62,767 nucleotides of DNA from an uncultured Christensenella sp. (GCA_910585055.1 CAJUBY010000005.1:8596-71362); one strand, 5' to 3'. Positions 17,906-26,052 are shown, counted from the first letter of the stretch. Translations and numbers: made by a program. The notes: generated by a model from the sequence alone, not told the origin.

Positions 17906-18748
17906 ATGTTTTACGAAAAGATCGATCTGTACGGATATTTCGGGCGGTCGCGTAACGGCGCGGCAGGCGGTTACATTACCGCATATGTCCCCACCATAAA
18001 AGAAATGAGGTCGAAGCGTCCGGCTATGCTTATATTACCCGGCGGCGGTTATTCGTTTTTATCGGAACGCGAGGGCGAACCCATAGCATTGGCGTTTGCC
18101 GGCAGGGGATATGCGTCGTTCGTGCTCGAATATACCGTCGGCACCGCATATCCTACTCCGCTGATCGAAGCGTGTATGGCAGTGTGTTATATACGCGAAA
18201 ACGCCGATAAGTTCGATGTGGACAAAGATCATGTCGGCGCCGTTGGATTTTCTGCGGGCGGTAATCTTGCGGCAATGCTCGCCACTATATACGGCGAAAA
18301 AGAAATAACGGACGTTCTCGGCGAAAGGACAGAGCTTTCGCGTCCGGACGCGGTAATATTGAGTTATCCGGTTGCGACGCTCGGCGGCGAAACTCACGTC
18401 GGTACTTGCGATATAATAACTGGCGGCGACGAAGATATGCGTAAGCGCATATCTCCCGAAAAGCGAGTAACGCGCGATTCTTCGCCTGCATTCGTATGGC
18501 ATACCGCGGATGATGATTGCGTACCTGTCGAAAACTCTTTGGCTTATGCCGCGGCGTGCGCAGCAAACGGAGTGCCGTTTGCATTGCATATATACCAACA
18601 CGGTTGGCACGGTTTGAGTTTATGCGACAGATCGGTCAACGAAAATCTGTCGGACGGCATAGTAAAGGAACGTGTAGAGGATTGGTTTGATTCGGCTCTT
18701 GCCTGGCTCGAGTCACACGGATTTGCCGCAGCGTCCGAGCGCCTTTGA
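17906..18748 (+). CDS. Alpha/beta hydrolase (acetyl-xylan-esterase-like)
   Basis: A 280-residue cytoplasmic serine esterase with no signal peptide. Nucleophile S116 lies in GFSAGGN, the oxyanion-hole loop is PGGGY (45-49), the acid is in TADDDCVPVENS (about D203) and the histidine is H235 (QHGWHGLSL). This pattern is typical of BD-FAE/Axe-type carbohydrate deacetylases. Placed just after a hexuronate operon but with its own promoter, it may remove acetyl or other ester groups from imported glucuronate-bearing oligosaccharides; that role is inferred. ATG 17906 is preceded by GGAG. A hairpin follows the gene. Confidence 0.83.
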   Translation: MFYEKIDLYGYFGRSRNGAAGGYITAYVPTIKEMRSKRPAMLILPGGGYSFLSEREGEPIALAFAGRGYASFVLEYTVGTAYPTPLIEACMAVCYIRENADKFDVDKDHVGAVGFSAGGNLAAMLATIYGEKEITDVLGERTELSRPDAVILSYPVATLGGETHVGTCDIITGGDEDMRKRISPEKRVTRDSSPAFVWHTADDDCVPVENSLAYAAACAANGVPFALHIYQHGWHGLSLCDRSVNENLSDGIVKERVEDWFDSALAWLESHGFAAASERL

Positions 18749-18802
18749 AACAACAGTTTTAAGATTAATACCGATCCATTCGGAATATTTTGATCGAAAA
18801 AT

Positions 18803-18827
18803 ACCGCCGCAAATTGTTTGCGGCGGT
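18803..18827 (+). terminator. Stem-loop after the esterase gene
   Basis: ACCGCCGCAAA (18803-18813), a three-base loop, then TTTGCGGCGGT (18817-18827): an 11-bp perfect stem. The following T tract is weak (TCTTATG), so termination is probable but not ideal. Confidence 0.55.
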
Positions 18828-18962
18828 CTTATGTTAATTAATTTAACCACTGGCTATGCCGGCGGACCCCATAGGGCTTTAGCTATGATAATAGACAAAA
18901 AATACCTCCTATTGTTTTATAGAGGCGGTACCGACACCGAGGAAATAAAACAAAGGAGGACA

Positions 18963-19418
18963 ATGCAAATGGACAAAGACAGTTTACGGCATGGGATTGC
19001 AAGAAACATAAAGTATTTGCGCCCGAATTCAGACGGAAAGTATAAAGCGGATATAGGGAAAATATAAAGAGAGCTATGCAGATGGAAAGGCGCGGAAATA
19101 ATAGAAGCTCATGCATGCGTAGACCATGTGCATATACCGCCGAAGTTGAGTGTAAGTGCGTTTGTCGGATATCTGAAAGGGAAGAGTACGTTGCTGATAT
19201 TTGAACGACATGCGAAATTGAAGTACAAATACGGAAGTAGATATTTCCGGTGTCGCGGATATTATGTGAGTACGGTAGGAAAGAACGGGAAAGCAATACA
19301 AGAATATGTGAAGAACCAAGAAAAAGAAGATATGCTGTATGAGCAGATAAGTATAAAAGAGTATATGGCTCCGAACGATCCGGATAAGAATAACACCAAT
19401 AACAAGTTCAAGAAATAA
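18963..19418 (+). pseudogene. tnpA: IS200 family Y1 transposase, inactivated
   Basis: The start (MQMDKDSL after AAAGGAGG) and the last 115 codons (RELCRWKGAEIIEAHACVD onward, ending in KFKK) match IS200 TnpA. The HUH motif HVH and the catalytic-tyrosine stretch AIQEYVKNQ survive. The gene is broken three ways. Residues like WDCKKHKVFAPEFRRKV (about 18992-19042) lie in another frame, so there are two compensating frame breaks. A TAA at 19065-19067 also replaces the leucine codon expected in KADIGKI-L-RELC. The longest intact piece is 19128-19418 (96 codons). No active enzyme is expected. Confidence 0.85.
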
Positions 19419-19501
19419 TTGGCGCTGCAAGTGTCGGAATGACCGAAAGCAACCGACCGCTTCAGTGGTGGCAGGTAATATCGGGGCTTTGCCCGCAAAT
19501 G

Positions 19502-19525
19502 AAAAACCACCGGCTTTGCCGGTGG
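19502..19525 (-). terminator. IS200 right-end hairpin acting as terminator for the aminopeptidase operon
   Basis: Read on the minus strand, CCACCGGC, a three-base loop and GCCGGTGG are followed at once by five T. It lies 25 bp beyond the stop of the minus-strand aminopeptidase gene, and no other terminator-like hairpin was seen there. Confidence 0.65.
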
Positions 19526-19549
19526 AATTTTATTGATCGTGAACCGATA

Positions 19550-20782
19550 TTATTCGAAATCTTTTGTAAAGTTACCGTTTTCGAATACGGTAATGGTTTT
19601 GCCGTCTCTTGTTTCGGCGGTGATCGAAAGATCTTTTGTGCCGACCATGAAATCGACGTGTACGTCCGAATCGTTTATCCCTTTCGCTTTAAGTTCGTCC
19701 TCGGTCATATCTCTGCCGCCTTTCAAGCATGTGGGATACGCCTGCCCGATCGCAAAGTGACAGCTTGCGTTTTCGTCGAACAGCGTTTCGTAGAACAGTG
19801 TGCGGAGCTTGCTGATGGGCGAGTCGTACGGAACGAGCGCGATCTCCCCGAGGCTGCGGCTGCCTTCGTCGGTCTCGATTATGCCTTTGAGGATATCTTC
19901 GTTGGTTTTTGCCGTGTATTTCGTTATTCTGCCGTGCTCGAATTCCAACGCTATGCCTTCGATTATTTTTCCGCCGTAGCACAGCGGCATGGACGCTTTT
20001 ACTATGCCGTCGATATTATTGCAGTCGGGCGCGGAAAATACTTCTTCGGTGGGCATATTTGCATTGAACGTTACGCCGTTGCAGTCGTCGGCGCCGCCGC
20101 CGAAAACATATCCCTCGGGCATACCTACATATAAGTCGGTGCCCAGCGAGTTTTTGTAACGGAACCGCTTTATGTTTGCGTCATTAAGCTTTTCGCGGCG
20201 GCGCATGAGTGCCGCGGAATGTTTTTTCCAAGCATCTACCGGATCGTCGTTATCGACGCGTGTTGTTTTGGCGATGTATTTGGCGAGCTTTTTGTATGCG
20301 TCGCGTCCTTTCATATCCGGGAACATCAGTTTCGCCCACGCCGGATGAGGGTATGCGATTATCGACCATTTTATCTTGTGCGACATGGATTTTGCGTAGT
20401 AGCGTGCAAGACCTTTCATATCGGCTTTACGCGATTCCGATATCTTGTTGCCGTCCGCGTCCTTCAGTCCGTTGGGATCGTCGCACAGAATGTTTATGAC
20501 GCAACCGTTCACATCCGCAAAGTAATTGCGTTCCTCGTACATAAATTGAGGCTTATTTACGAGCGTATCGACCGACTGATATTTAAAGTCGAGACGTGTC
20601 AGTTCGTCGTCGCGGTAACGTACGACAACACGCTTTGCGCCGCGTTCGTAGCACAGTTTTACAACTTCGTGCGTAAGATCTACGGCATGTACGGACGTTA
20701 TAACGTATACTTCTTCGCCGGGCTGAACGTTTACACCGGTATATACTACCGCTTTTGCCAGCTGTTTGTTGAGTTTTTTCAT
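19550..20782 (-). CDS. Aminopeptidase, M29 family
   Basis: A 410-residue cytoplasmic metallo-aminopeptidase of the AmpS/PepS (M29) family, releasing N-terminal residues from short peptides. Likely ligands of the two-metal site are E246/E247 (NMPTEEVFSAP), E313 (SLGEIALVP), H342 (ASCHFAIGQAYP) and D377 (VHVDFMVG). The N-terminal domain begins KLNKQLAKAVVYTGVNVQPGEEV, typical of the family. The ATG is preceded on the minus strand by AAGGAG. It follows the fumarase genes by 75 bp and is probably the last gene of their operon; a decayed IS200 lies 25 bp beyond its stop. Confidence 0.93.
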   Translation of the reverse strand: MKKLNKQLAKAVVYTGVNVQPGEEVYVITSVHAVDLTHEVVKLCYERGAKRVVVRYRDDELTRLDFKYQSVDTLVNKPQFMYEERNYFADVNGCVINILCDDPNGLKDADGNKISESRKADMKGLARYYAKSMSHKIKWSIIAYPHPAWAKLMFPDMKGRDAYKKLAKYIAKTTRVDNDDPVDAWKKHSAALMRRREKLNDANIKRFRYKNSLGTDLYVGMPEGYVFGGGADDCNGVTFNANMPTEEVFSAPDCNNIDGIVKASMPLCYGGKIIEGIALEFEHGRITKYTAKTNEDILKGIIETDEGSRSLGEIALVPYDSPISKLRTLFYETLFDENASCHFAIGQAYPTCLKGGRDMTEDELKAKGINDSDVHVDFMVGTKDLSITAETRDGKTITVFENGNFTKDFE

Positions 20783-20857
20783 GCATGTCTCCTTGTTGTT
20801 GCTTACCTAAAGGCGGCAACCGTTATGCGGCGATCCGTTCGCCGTTGTTTGATAACT

Positions 20858-21400
20858 TTATACCGTGCTTACGAATACGGGAAAATCTTTTACGGTGAGT
20901 TTATATACGGCTTCGCAGCCGAGGTCGGGATAGGCTACAAGCTCGCACGACGTCACCTTGCTTTGGTAAAGCGCCGCAGCGCCGCCTATTGCGGTAAGAT
21001 AGACCGCGCCGTGTTTTTTTATAGCTTGCACAACTTTGTCGCTGCGTACTCCCTTGCCGATCATAACTTTAAGTCCGTGTTCGATGAGCAGCGGAGTATA
21101 CGCATCCATGCGCGAGCTGGTAGTCGGTCCGCAGCTCCCGATTATACGGCCTTGCGTCGCCGGCGTCGGACCGCAGTAGTAGATCGCGGCATTGTTCAGA
21201 TCGAACGGCAGATTTTCGTCGCTTGCGATCGCAGCGGCGATACGCTTATGCGCCTGATCGCGCGCAGTATAAATAACTCCGTCGAGCAATACCATGGCGC
21301 CGGGCAACAGATCTTTTATATGATATGTGTCGGTCGGAAGCGACAGTTTTACCGGTCCCGAGATCAAAATTTCACCGTCCCGTGCCGCAGGCTGTGGCAC
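20858..21400 (-). CDS. fumB: Fumarate hydratase, class I, beta subunit
   Basis: A 180-residue C-terminal (beta) subunit of the iron-sulfur fumarase, which hydrates fumarate to malate together with the alpha subunit. Family blocks are GVIYTARDQAHKRI, YYCGPTPA, IGSCGPTTSSRMD and MIGKGVRSD. ATG 21400 overlaps the alpha gene by 37 bp; a TTG at 21367 that overlaps the alpha stop as TTGA gives a protein closer to the usual N-terminus and is a real alternative. The class I L-tartrate dehydratase is the other possible assignment for this pair. The symbol denotes the beta subunit, not the E. coli FumB isozyme. Confidence 0.88.
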   Translation of the reverse strand: MPQPAARDGEILISGPVKLSLPTDTYHIKDLLPGAMVLLDGVIYTARDQAHKRIAAAIASDENLPFDLNNAAIYYCGPTPATQGRIIGSCGPTTSSRMDAYTPLLIEHGLKVMIGKGVRSDKVVQAIKKHGAVYLTAIGGAAALYQSKVTSCELVAYPDLGCEAVYKLTVKDFPVFVSTV

Positions 21401-22185
21401 TGAAGATTTACCGCTACGGGCAACATACCTATGTGCGTCGGCGCAGTTTCTATATTCACAGCCAAAGCGGTGAGTTCGCCGCCAAGCGCCGCCACGCCTA
21501 TGCCCAGTCCGTTTATTTTTTCGAGCAGAGTTTTTTCCAGCGCCGCCACGTCTGCGCGCGCGTTATTTTGCCCGACGGGGCGGAGTAGGGCGCGTTTGGA
21601 GAGCGAACATGCGGTTTCCGTCACGCCGCCTATGCCTACGCCAATAACAAGCGGAGGACATGCGTTTCTGCCGCCGCGTTCTACGGCGTCGATAACGCTG
21701 TTTATTATACCTGTCTCGCCGTCCGCCGGAGTAAGCATATAAAGACGCGACATGTTTTCGCTGCCGGCGCCCTTGGCGAGAAATGTTATTTCCAGCGTGT
21801 CGCCGCGCGTCGGTTCGGTCTCTATGATCGCAGGCGAATTGTCGCCCGTGTTTATGCGCGTAAGCGGATCGGCTACGGATTTTCGCGCGGTCTTATAAGC
21901 GTCGCGCACTGCGGCGTTTATAGTTCCGATAAGATCGGGACAATAAACTTCGTCGCCCAGTTTTACGAAAAACAGCGCCTGTCCTGTGTCCTGACAGCAG
22001 TACAGTCTTTGGGCTTCGGCAGTACGGTTGTTTGCTACAATCAGCTCCGCCGCCGTACGTTCGGGCTCGCCGGAAGCGGAAATATTGTCGAGCGCTGCCG
22101 TGACGGAGCGGTCGGGAACTATAAGACAGTCATTGATAAGCTCTGTCAATTTTGATCGTATTTCGCTCGGCGGTATCGTTTTCAT
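21364..22185 (-). CDS. fumA: Fumarate hydratase, class I, alpha subunit
   Basis: A 273-residue catalytic subunit carrying the oxygen-sensitive [4Fe-4S] cluster. The three expected cysteine ligands are visible: C63/C64 in LYCCQDTGQ, C176 in NACPPLVIGVGIGG and C263 in VNLQCHSLR. TCA-type fumarate/malate conversion is the likely role; tartrate dehydratase is a close relative. The ATG lies only 6 bp after a TATAAT on the minus strand and has no ribosome site, so the message is probably leaderless. It is divergent from the WalJ-type gene. The symbol denotes the alpha subunit of the two-subunit form. Confidence 0.88.
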   Translation of the reverse strand: MKTIPPSEIRSKLTELINDCLIVPDRSVTAALDNISASGEPERTAAELIVANNRTAEAQRLYCCQDTGQALFFVKLGDEVYCPDLIGTINAAVRDAYKTARKSVADPLTRINTGDNSPAIIETEPTRGDTLEITFLAKGAGSENMSRLYMLTPADGETGIINSVIDAVERGGRNACPPLVIGVGIGGVTETACSLSKRALLRPVGQNNARADVAALEKTLLEKINGLGIGVAALGGELTALAVNIETAPTHIGMLPVAVNLQCHSLRHGTVKF

Positions 22186-22191
22186 TGGAAT

Positions 22192-22220
22192 ATTATATCA
22201 TAATCCATATATAAACACAA
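22192..22220 (-). promoter_or_regulatory. Promoter of the fumarase operon (leaderless type)
   Basis: On the minus strand, TTGTGT (22220-22215), 17-bp spacer, TATAAT (22197-22192). The -10 ends 6 bp before the ATG at 22185, so transcription should begin at or next to the start codon. Confidence 0.6.
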
Positions 22221-22231
22221 CAGAATTTCGC

Positions 22232-22260
22232 TTGATTTTGCTACGGTTTTCCTGTATAAT
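22232..22260 (+). promoter_or_regulatory. Promoter of the WalJ-type gene (leaderless type)
   Basis: TTGATT (22232-22237), 17-bp spacer, TATAAT (22255-22260). The ATG follows at 22267, 6 bp after the -10, with no Shine-Dalgarno sequence between. Confidence 0.7.
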
Positions 22261-22266
22261 ACACAT

Positions 22267-23037
22267 ATGAGTTTAAAGTTCTGCGCTCTGGCATCCGGTT
22301 CGAAAGGCAACTGTTCGTTTGTTTCGGACGGACGTACGGATATACTTATAGACCTCGGTATTTCTGCGGCACGCGCGGAAAAATGTCTGCGTATACTCGG
22401 CGCGGATCCCGACGGAATAAATATACTTATAACACATTCGCATGCCGACCATATCGGCGGGCTCAAAACTTTTTGCAAAAGACATCCGAGGGCTAAAGTG
22501 GTCTGTCAGCGTGAATGCGCTTACCGTATAGCGCGCGCCGAAAACGTTTCGCCCATAACCGCAGGCAGAAGTTTTATCGTCGGTACGCTTACTGTAACCG
22601 CGATACCGGTGTCGCACGACGTGCCTTGTTTCGGTTATGTCATATCCGACGGATTTAAGCGCGTTGCGGTAGTTACGGACATCGGAGTCATTGCGGGGGA
22701 ACAACTGTCCGCGCTGGGTACGTGCGATATAGTTATGCTCGAATGCAACCACGATACCGCCAAGCTCGGCGCAAATCCGCGGTACACTCCCATGCTTAAA
22801 GCGCGCATAGCGTCCGAACGCGGACATTTGTCCAATGCGGACTGCGCGGCGGCATGTGCGTATCTCGCGTCTAACGGAGTAAAGAATTTTATTCTCGCGC
22901 ACCTATCGGAAGAAAACAACGATCCTGCGCTCGCTGTTTCGATCGTGGAAAGTTACGTGAGGGACGCAGGGGTAGCCGGTGTGCACATAATAGCCGCAAA
23001 ACAGGATTCTATGACGGGGCTGTTCGAAGTATGCTGA
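22267..23037 (+). CDS. MBL-fold metallohydrolase, WalJ/YycJ type
   Basis: A 256-residue metallo-beta-lactamase-fold protein. The zinc motif HSHADH (residues 57-62) is followed by HIGGL, with later histidines at PVSHDVPCFGY, ECNHD and LAHLSEEN. The N-terminus (MSLKFCALASGSKGNC) is exactly that of the YycJ/WalJ family, proposed to be a nuclease-like enzyme linked to DNA replication and cell wall control in Bacillus relatives. That good N-terminal match also fixes the ATG, which lies 6 bp after the -10 box. It overlaps the next gene by 7 bp. No WalRK genes are nearby. Confidence 0.88.
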   Translation: MSLKFCALASGSKGNCSFVSDGRTDILIDLGISAARAEKCLRILGADPDGINILITHSHADHIGGLKTFCKRHPRAKVVCQRECAYRIARAENVSPITAGRSFIVGTLTVTAIPVSHDVPCFGYVISDGFKRVAVVTDIGVIAGEQLSALGTCDIVMLECNHDTAKLGANPRYTPMLKARIASERGHLSNADCAAACAYLASNGVKNFILAHLSEENNDPALAVSIVESYVRDAGVAGVHIIAAKQDSMTGLFEVC

Positions 23038-24095
23038 AAAACACCGGTAGGTTAAAACCGTACGATTACTGCGGTGCATGTACTTTTTATCTCGGCGCGA
23101 TCGTCGTGACGTTGATATGTCAAGCGCTTGCCGGCGTTGTTTCCTCGCTACTGGCGAAAAGTTATCCCGGAATAGAAAAAAACGGCGATTTTTCGACTGC
23201 GTTCATGATAGTCATACAATCCGCCAATCTTGCGTTTATACTGCTGTTTTCAAAACTGAACGAAAAACGGCTTAACTTTTCCGTTTTCCGCGGCGAGGAC
23301 GGAACGGGATTTTCCGTTATGTATGTGATCATGCCTGTTGTATGTGCGGCGGTACTGCTCGTTGCAATGTATCTGCCTACGGTATGGTATGGTTATTTTA
23401 CGCGTTACGCACTGCGCATACCGCCAGAGGCAGGCAATATTTCCCTTATTACAACGTCGTCCGTAATAATGATAGTGGCGGCGTCGGTTTTTTTGGCGCC
23501 CGTATGCGAAGAAGCCATATACCGCGGCGTGTTGTTTAACGGATTGAAGTCCGAACGCGGAGTTTTAAGATCGGTCTTGCTTTCCGCGCTCGCTTTTATG
23601 CTGATGCATATGAGCCCCATGCAGGTCGTGTTCCAGTTCTCGCTCGGCGTGCTGTCCGCATTTATTATGCATAAGAGCGGACGGCTGTATCCGTCGGTCA
23701 TATTGCATTCTGCGGCGAATGCGCTTGCGCTGGTAATGCAGTTGACTCCGCTTGCTGCGGTCCTCGACGGCTGTGTGGTTTGGCTTACTCAAAACATCGC
23801 CGCGGCGGTGTTTATAACTGTCGGGTTATTTGCAGGCGGTTTTGCCGTGCTGTACTTGCTCGTAAAATGGGTTATCGGTCATAAATTCGTCAATGATAAC
23901 GGTGAATGCGGCAGCAATGCGGATTTTCGGCGCGGCGGAGACGTACAGATCGAATCCGACGCCAAACAGACGTTTATCGATCAAAGTTCTGCGGCGGCGC
24001 GCCGAAAGGACGGAACTTTCAGGTTTTGGCTCGCGGTAGCCATAAGCGGTCTGCTGTTTTTGATAAACCTTATTACTCTGGCGGTGGGATCGTGA
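23031..24095 (+). CDS. CPBP family intramembrane glutamic endopeptidase (first copy)
   Basis: The protein has 354 residues and about eight membrane spans. The CPBP catalytic glutamates are E160/E161 in VCEEAIYRG (EExxxR), with a second motif around LMLMHMSPMQVVFQF and a third around VILHSAANALALV. Members process or protect membrane peptides (CaaX-like proteases, bacteriocin immunity). A polar loop near residues 285-325 separates a last transmembrane helix. It overlaps walJ by 7 bp and the second CPBP gene by TGATG, so the two paralogs are translationally linked. Confidence 0.87.
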   Translation: MLKNTGRLKPYDYCGACTFYLGAIVVTLICQALAGVVSSLLAKSYPGIEKNGDFSTAFMIVIQSANLAFILLFSKLNEKRLNFSVFRGEDGTGFSVMYVIMPVVCAAVLLVAMYLPTVWYGYFTRYALRIPPEAGNISLITTSSVIMIVAASVFLAPVCEEAIYRGVLFNGLKSERGVLRSVLLSALAFMLMHMSPMQVVFQFSLGVLSAFIMHKSGRLYPSVILHSAANALALVMQLTPLAAVLDGCVVWLTQNIAAAVFITVGLFAGGFAVLYLLVKWVIGHKFVNDNGECGSNADFRRGGDVQIESDAKQTFIDQSSAAARRKDGTFRFWLAVAISGLLFLINLITLAVGS

Positions 24096-25186
24096 TGCCG
24101 CCGTGGCTTAAGCGTGATTGGCGCGCCGTTTCGTATACTCTGTGTTCGTGCGTCGTCGGGCTGATATTTATGCGCGTTATCATGTACTTCGCAGCTATGC
24201 CGACCGATACTTACGGAAACGATCTCGCGTCGGGAGCGGTTTTTACGATATGCACGCAGCTAGTGTTTTTTCTGGCCGTGCCGTTTTGTATTTATAAATT
24301 TTACGGCAGGCGAACTGTCGCGCAGACTTTGGAATACAGTTCGGCAGGAAAATTCAAATTGTATTATTTACTGGCTGTTCCGCTCGGCATAGCCGTGTTT
24401 GTACTTACCGTGGGCGTGTCGTCGGTGTGGACGGCATTGATTAAGCTTACGGGATATACAGTGTCTTCGTCGTCGCCCGATATGCCGCAAAACTTTGTAT
24501 TCGGATTTTTCGTCGCAGACATTGCGCTGACGGCGGTTCTTCCTGCCGTATGCGAGGAGTTTGCGATGCGCGGCGGCTTGCTGACGACGGCGCAAAACTC
24601 GTTTAAGACATGGGTATGTATCGTGATTTGCGGTATAATTTTCGGACTGTTCCATCAAAACATTCGTCAGGTGTTTTACACGTCGCTTTTCGGCGCCTTG
24701 GCGGCATATCTGACGGTAAAAACGAAAAGTATTTATCCTGCTGTTATAATGCACTTTACCAATAATTTCTGCAGTGTGTTCATCGATTACGCCGTCAATT
24801 ACGAATGGGCATTAGGCGGTGGATTTTACGATGCCATGGGCAGTTTGTCGTTTCTGCCGCTTGCTTTGATCTTTCTGTCGGTGGGCGCGTTTGCCGCCGT
24901 GACCGTAGTTTTGATGCTGTATATCAAAGAAAAAAAGACTATCGACAGAAAGCGCGAAGTGCTTAAAGACAGCGCGTTCGACGCGACAAACAAGCGCGTC
25001 GTACTAATGGGCGAGTTCGACCCCAAACGCGTGAGTGAACTGGAAATGGAAAAAGAAGTTTACGGCAAAGATTTCGAAAAGACGCTATACAGACCGCAGG
25101 CGAGGGATATTATGATAGCCGTATCGCTCGCCGTAGTAACGGTTTGCACCACTGTGTTCACATACGTATGGGGGTTTTTCTATTGA
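24095..25186 (+). CDS. CPBP family intramembrane glutamic endopeptidase (second copy)
   Basis: This 363-residue paralog of the preceding gene has the motif CEEFAMRGG (E154/E155, R159), then GIIFGLFHQNIRQ and AVIMHFTNNFCSV, giving the three CPBP motifs. A charged cytoplasmic segment (about 280-335) precedes a final transmembrane helix, the same plan as the first copy. ATG 24095 overlaps the stop of the first copy (a GTG one codon earlier is possible); the longer open frame from 23906 only shadows the upstream gene. It overlaps the rlmH start region. Substrate unknown. Confidence 0.86.
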   Translation: MPPWLKRDWRAVSYTLCSCVVGLIFMRVIMYFAAMPTDTYGNDLASGAVFTICTQLVFFLAVPFCIYKFYGRRTVAQTLEYSSAGKFKLYYLLAVPLGIAVFVLTVGVSSVWTALIKLTGYTVSSSSPDMPQNFVFGFFVADIALTAVLPAVCEEFAMRGGLLTTAQNSFKTWVCIVICGIIFGLFHQNIRQVFYTSLFGALAAYLTVKTKSIYPAVIMHFTNNFCSVFIDYAVNYEWALGGGFYDAMGSLSFLPLALIFLSVGAFAAVTVVLMLYIKEKKTIDRKREVLKDSAFDATNKRVVLMGEFDPKRVSELEMEKEVYGKDFEKTLYRPQARDIMIAVSLAVVTVCTTVFTYVWGFFY

Positions 25187-25620
25187 AAAAAATAAAGATC
25201 TTATGCGTTGGAAAGGCGAGCAAGCAATTTTGCCGAGACGGCTGCGACGAATATCTCAAACGTCTTAAACCGTTTTACGATGTGACCGTTACGGAGATAC
25301 CCGAACAGCCCACGGTAAAAAAAGAATGCGACGAAATGCTTAAACGCATTTCCGGTTGCTGCATATTGATGGATGTGCTCGGCGAACAGATAGCTTCGGA
25401 AGATCTTGCCGATATTTTAAAGAACGAACACCAACGTACGGACGAGATTGTTTTTGTTATAGGCGGAGCATCCGGCGTAGACGATCGTATCCGTACCAAT
25501 GCAAAACGCAGACTGTCGTTCGGCAGAGTTACGTATCCGCACCAGCTGGCGCGACTTCTTTTGTGCGAACAGCTCTATCGCGCGGCGACTATCATCAACA
25601 GGATACCGTATCACAAATAA
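25183..25620 (+). CDS. rlmH: 23S rRNA (pseudouridine-1915-N3) methyltransferase RlmH
   Basis: A SPOUT-class methyltransferase acting on helix 69 of 23S rRNA in assembled ribosomes. The C-terminal half has the trefoil-knot SAM site VFVIGGASGVD and the family ending SFGRVTYPHQLARLLLCEQLYRA. The start is probably the TTG at 25183, giving KKIKILCVGKAS, the usual RlmH opening, with a G-rich stretch nine bases upstream and overlap with the CPBP stop. ATG 25168 would add five residues. At about 145 residues it is slightly shorter than the common 159. Confidence 0.93.
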   Translation: MKKIKILCVGKASKQFCRDGCDEYLKRLKPFYDVTVTEIPEQPTVKKECDEMLKRISGCCILMDVLGEQIASEDLADILKNEHQRTDEIVFVIGGASGVDDRIRTNAKRRLSFGRVTYPHQLARLLLCEQLYRAATIINRIPYHK

Positions 25621-25679
25621 GCGATTCGGACACTTGCCGTTCGGTCGTTCATGTTTTTTTATTTTCCCTTAAAATTCGC

Positions 25680-25708
25680 TTGACATAATTTGTAAAAGAG
25701 ATTATACT
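25680..25708 (+). promoter_or_regulatory. Promoter of the feo locus
   Basis: TTGACA (25680-25685), 17-bp spacer, TATACT (25703-25708), a near-consensus sigma-A promoter. About 73 bp of leader separate it from the first feoA start. Confidence 0.75.
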
Positions 25709-25716
25709 ATGCATAT

Positions 25717-25738
25717 CGGTTGCATATTGCTAACTAAA
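25717..25738 (+). promoter_or_regulatory. feo leader element, copy 1
   Basis: A 22-bp stretch beginning CGGTT and ending GCTAACTAAA, lying at the predicted transcription start. It matches the element before the second feoA at 17 of 22 positions without gaps. It could be a metal-regulator operator or an RNA element. Confidence 0.45.
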
Positions 25739-25787
25739 GTTGCATATGGCGAACAACCGCGAATATTACAGTAACAAGGAGATCGAT

Positions 25788-26015
25788 ATGCCGTTGGCGG
25801 AAGTTTTACCGGGAGAACGCTGTTTGGTTGTGCGGATAGCGTTGCAGGACGCAAAGCTGCGCAAGCATCTGGAAGATCTGGGGATCATAACGGGAGCCGC
25901 GCTCACGGCCCTTTCGTATTCGGACGGCAATGTTATAGTGCGTGTATGCGATTCGCGTATCGCTCTTAACGGCGATGTCGCTCGCAGTATAATCGTTTCC
26001 AAACGCTCGGCTTGA
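25788..26015 (+). CDS. feoA: FeoA family protein (first)
   Basis: A 75-residue SH3-like FeoA domain: MPLAEVLPGERCLVVRI, then HLEDLGIITGAALTAL and a final strand SRIALNGDVARSIIV. FeoA supports FeoB-mediated Fe(II) import, probably by binding its cytoplasmic side. ATG 25788 is chosen because AAGGAG lies just upstream; ATGs at 25740-25746 would add a non-family Asn/Tyr-rich extension. A strong hairpin terminator overlaps its last codons, so it may be made without the downstream genes. Confidence 0.87.
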   Translation: MPLAEVLPGERCLVVRIALQDAKLRKHLEDLGIITGAALTALSYSDGNVIVRVCDSRIALNGDVARSIIVSKRSA

Positions 26016-26052
26016 CCCGATAATTTTTATCGGGCGGCATGAGCGTTTTTTT
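26001..26052 (+). terminator. Composite terminator or attenuator between the two feoA genes
   Basis: Outer arms AAACGCTC (26001-26008) and GAGCGTTT (26041-26048) enclose a perfect inner hairpin CCCGATAA / TTATCGGG (26016-26034). Seven T end at 26052. The 5' outer arm lies inside the coding end of the first feoA. Confidence 0.75.

Larger units (their letters stand above)
18847..19525 (+). mobile_element. Decayed IS200-type insertion sequence
   Basis: About 680 bp, the usual IS200 size. It is bounded by subterminal hairpins as expected for a Y1-transposase element with no terminal inverted repeats. The left hairpin is imperfect (CCACTGGC / GCCGGCGG, 18847-18865); the right one is perfect (CCACCGGC / GCCGGTGG, 19507-19525). 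Between the transposase stop and the right hairpin, the sequence around ACCGCTTCAGTGGTGG and GGGGCTTTGCCCG looks like common clostridial IS200 right ends. The transposase is broken, so the copy is dead. It sits between two converging transcription units. Confidence 0.8.

Noticed and set aside
19074..19430. Minus-strand 118-codon frame in the IS200 region
   Set aside because: It is the reverse-strand shadow of the transposase remnant; the plus strand retains HUH and Tyr motifs.
25709..25787. feo leader considered as a known riboswitch
   Set aside because: It is too short (about 73 bases) and shows no multi-stem fold matching any class I know. Only the shared 22-bp element stood out.
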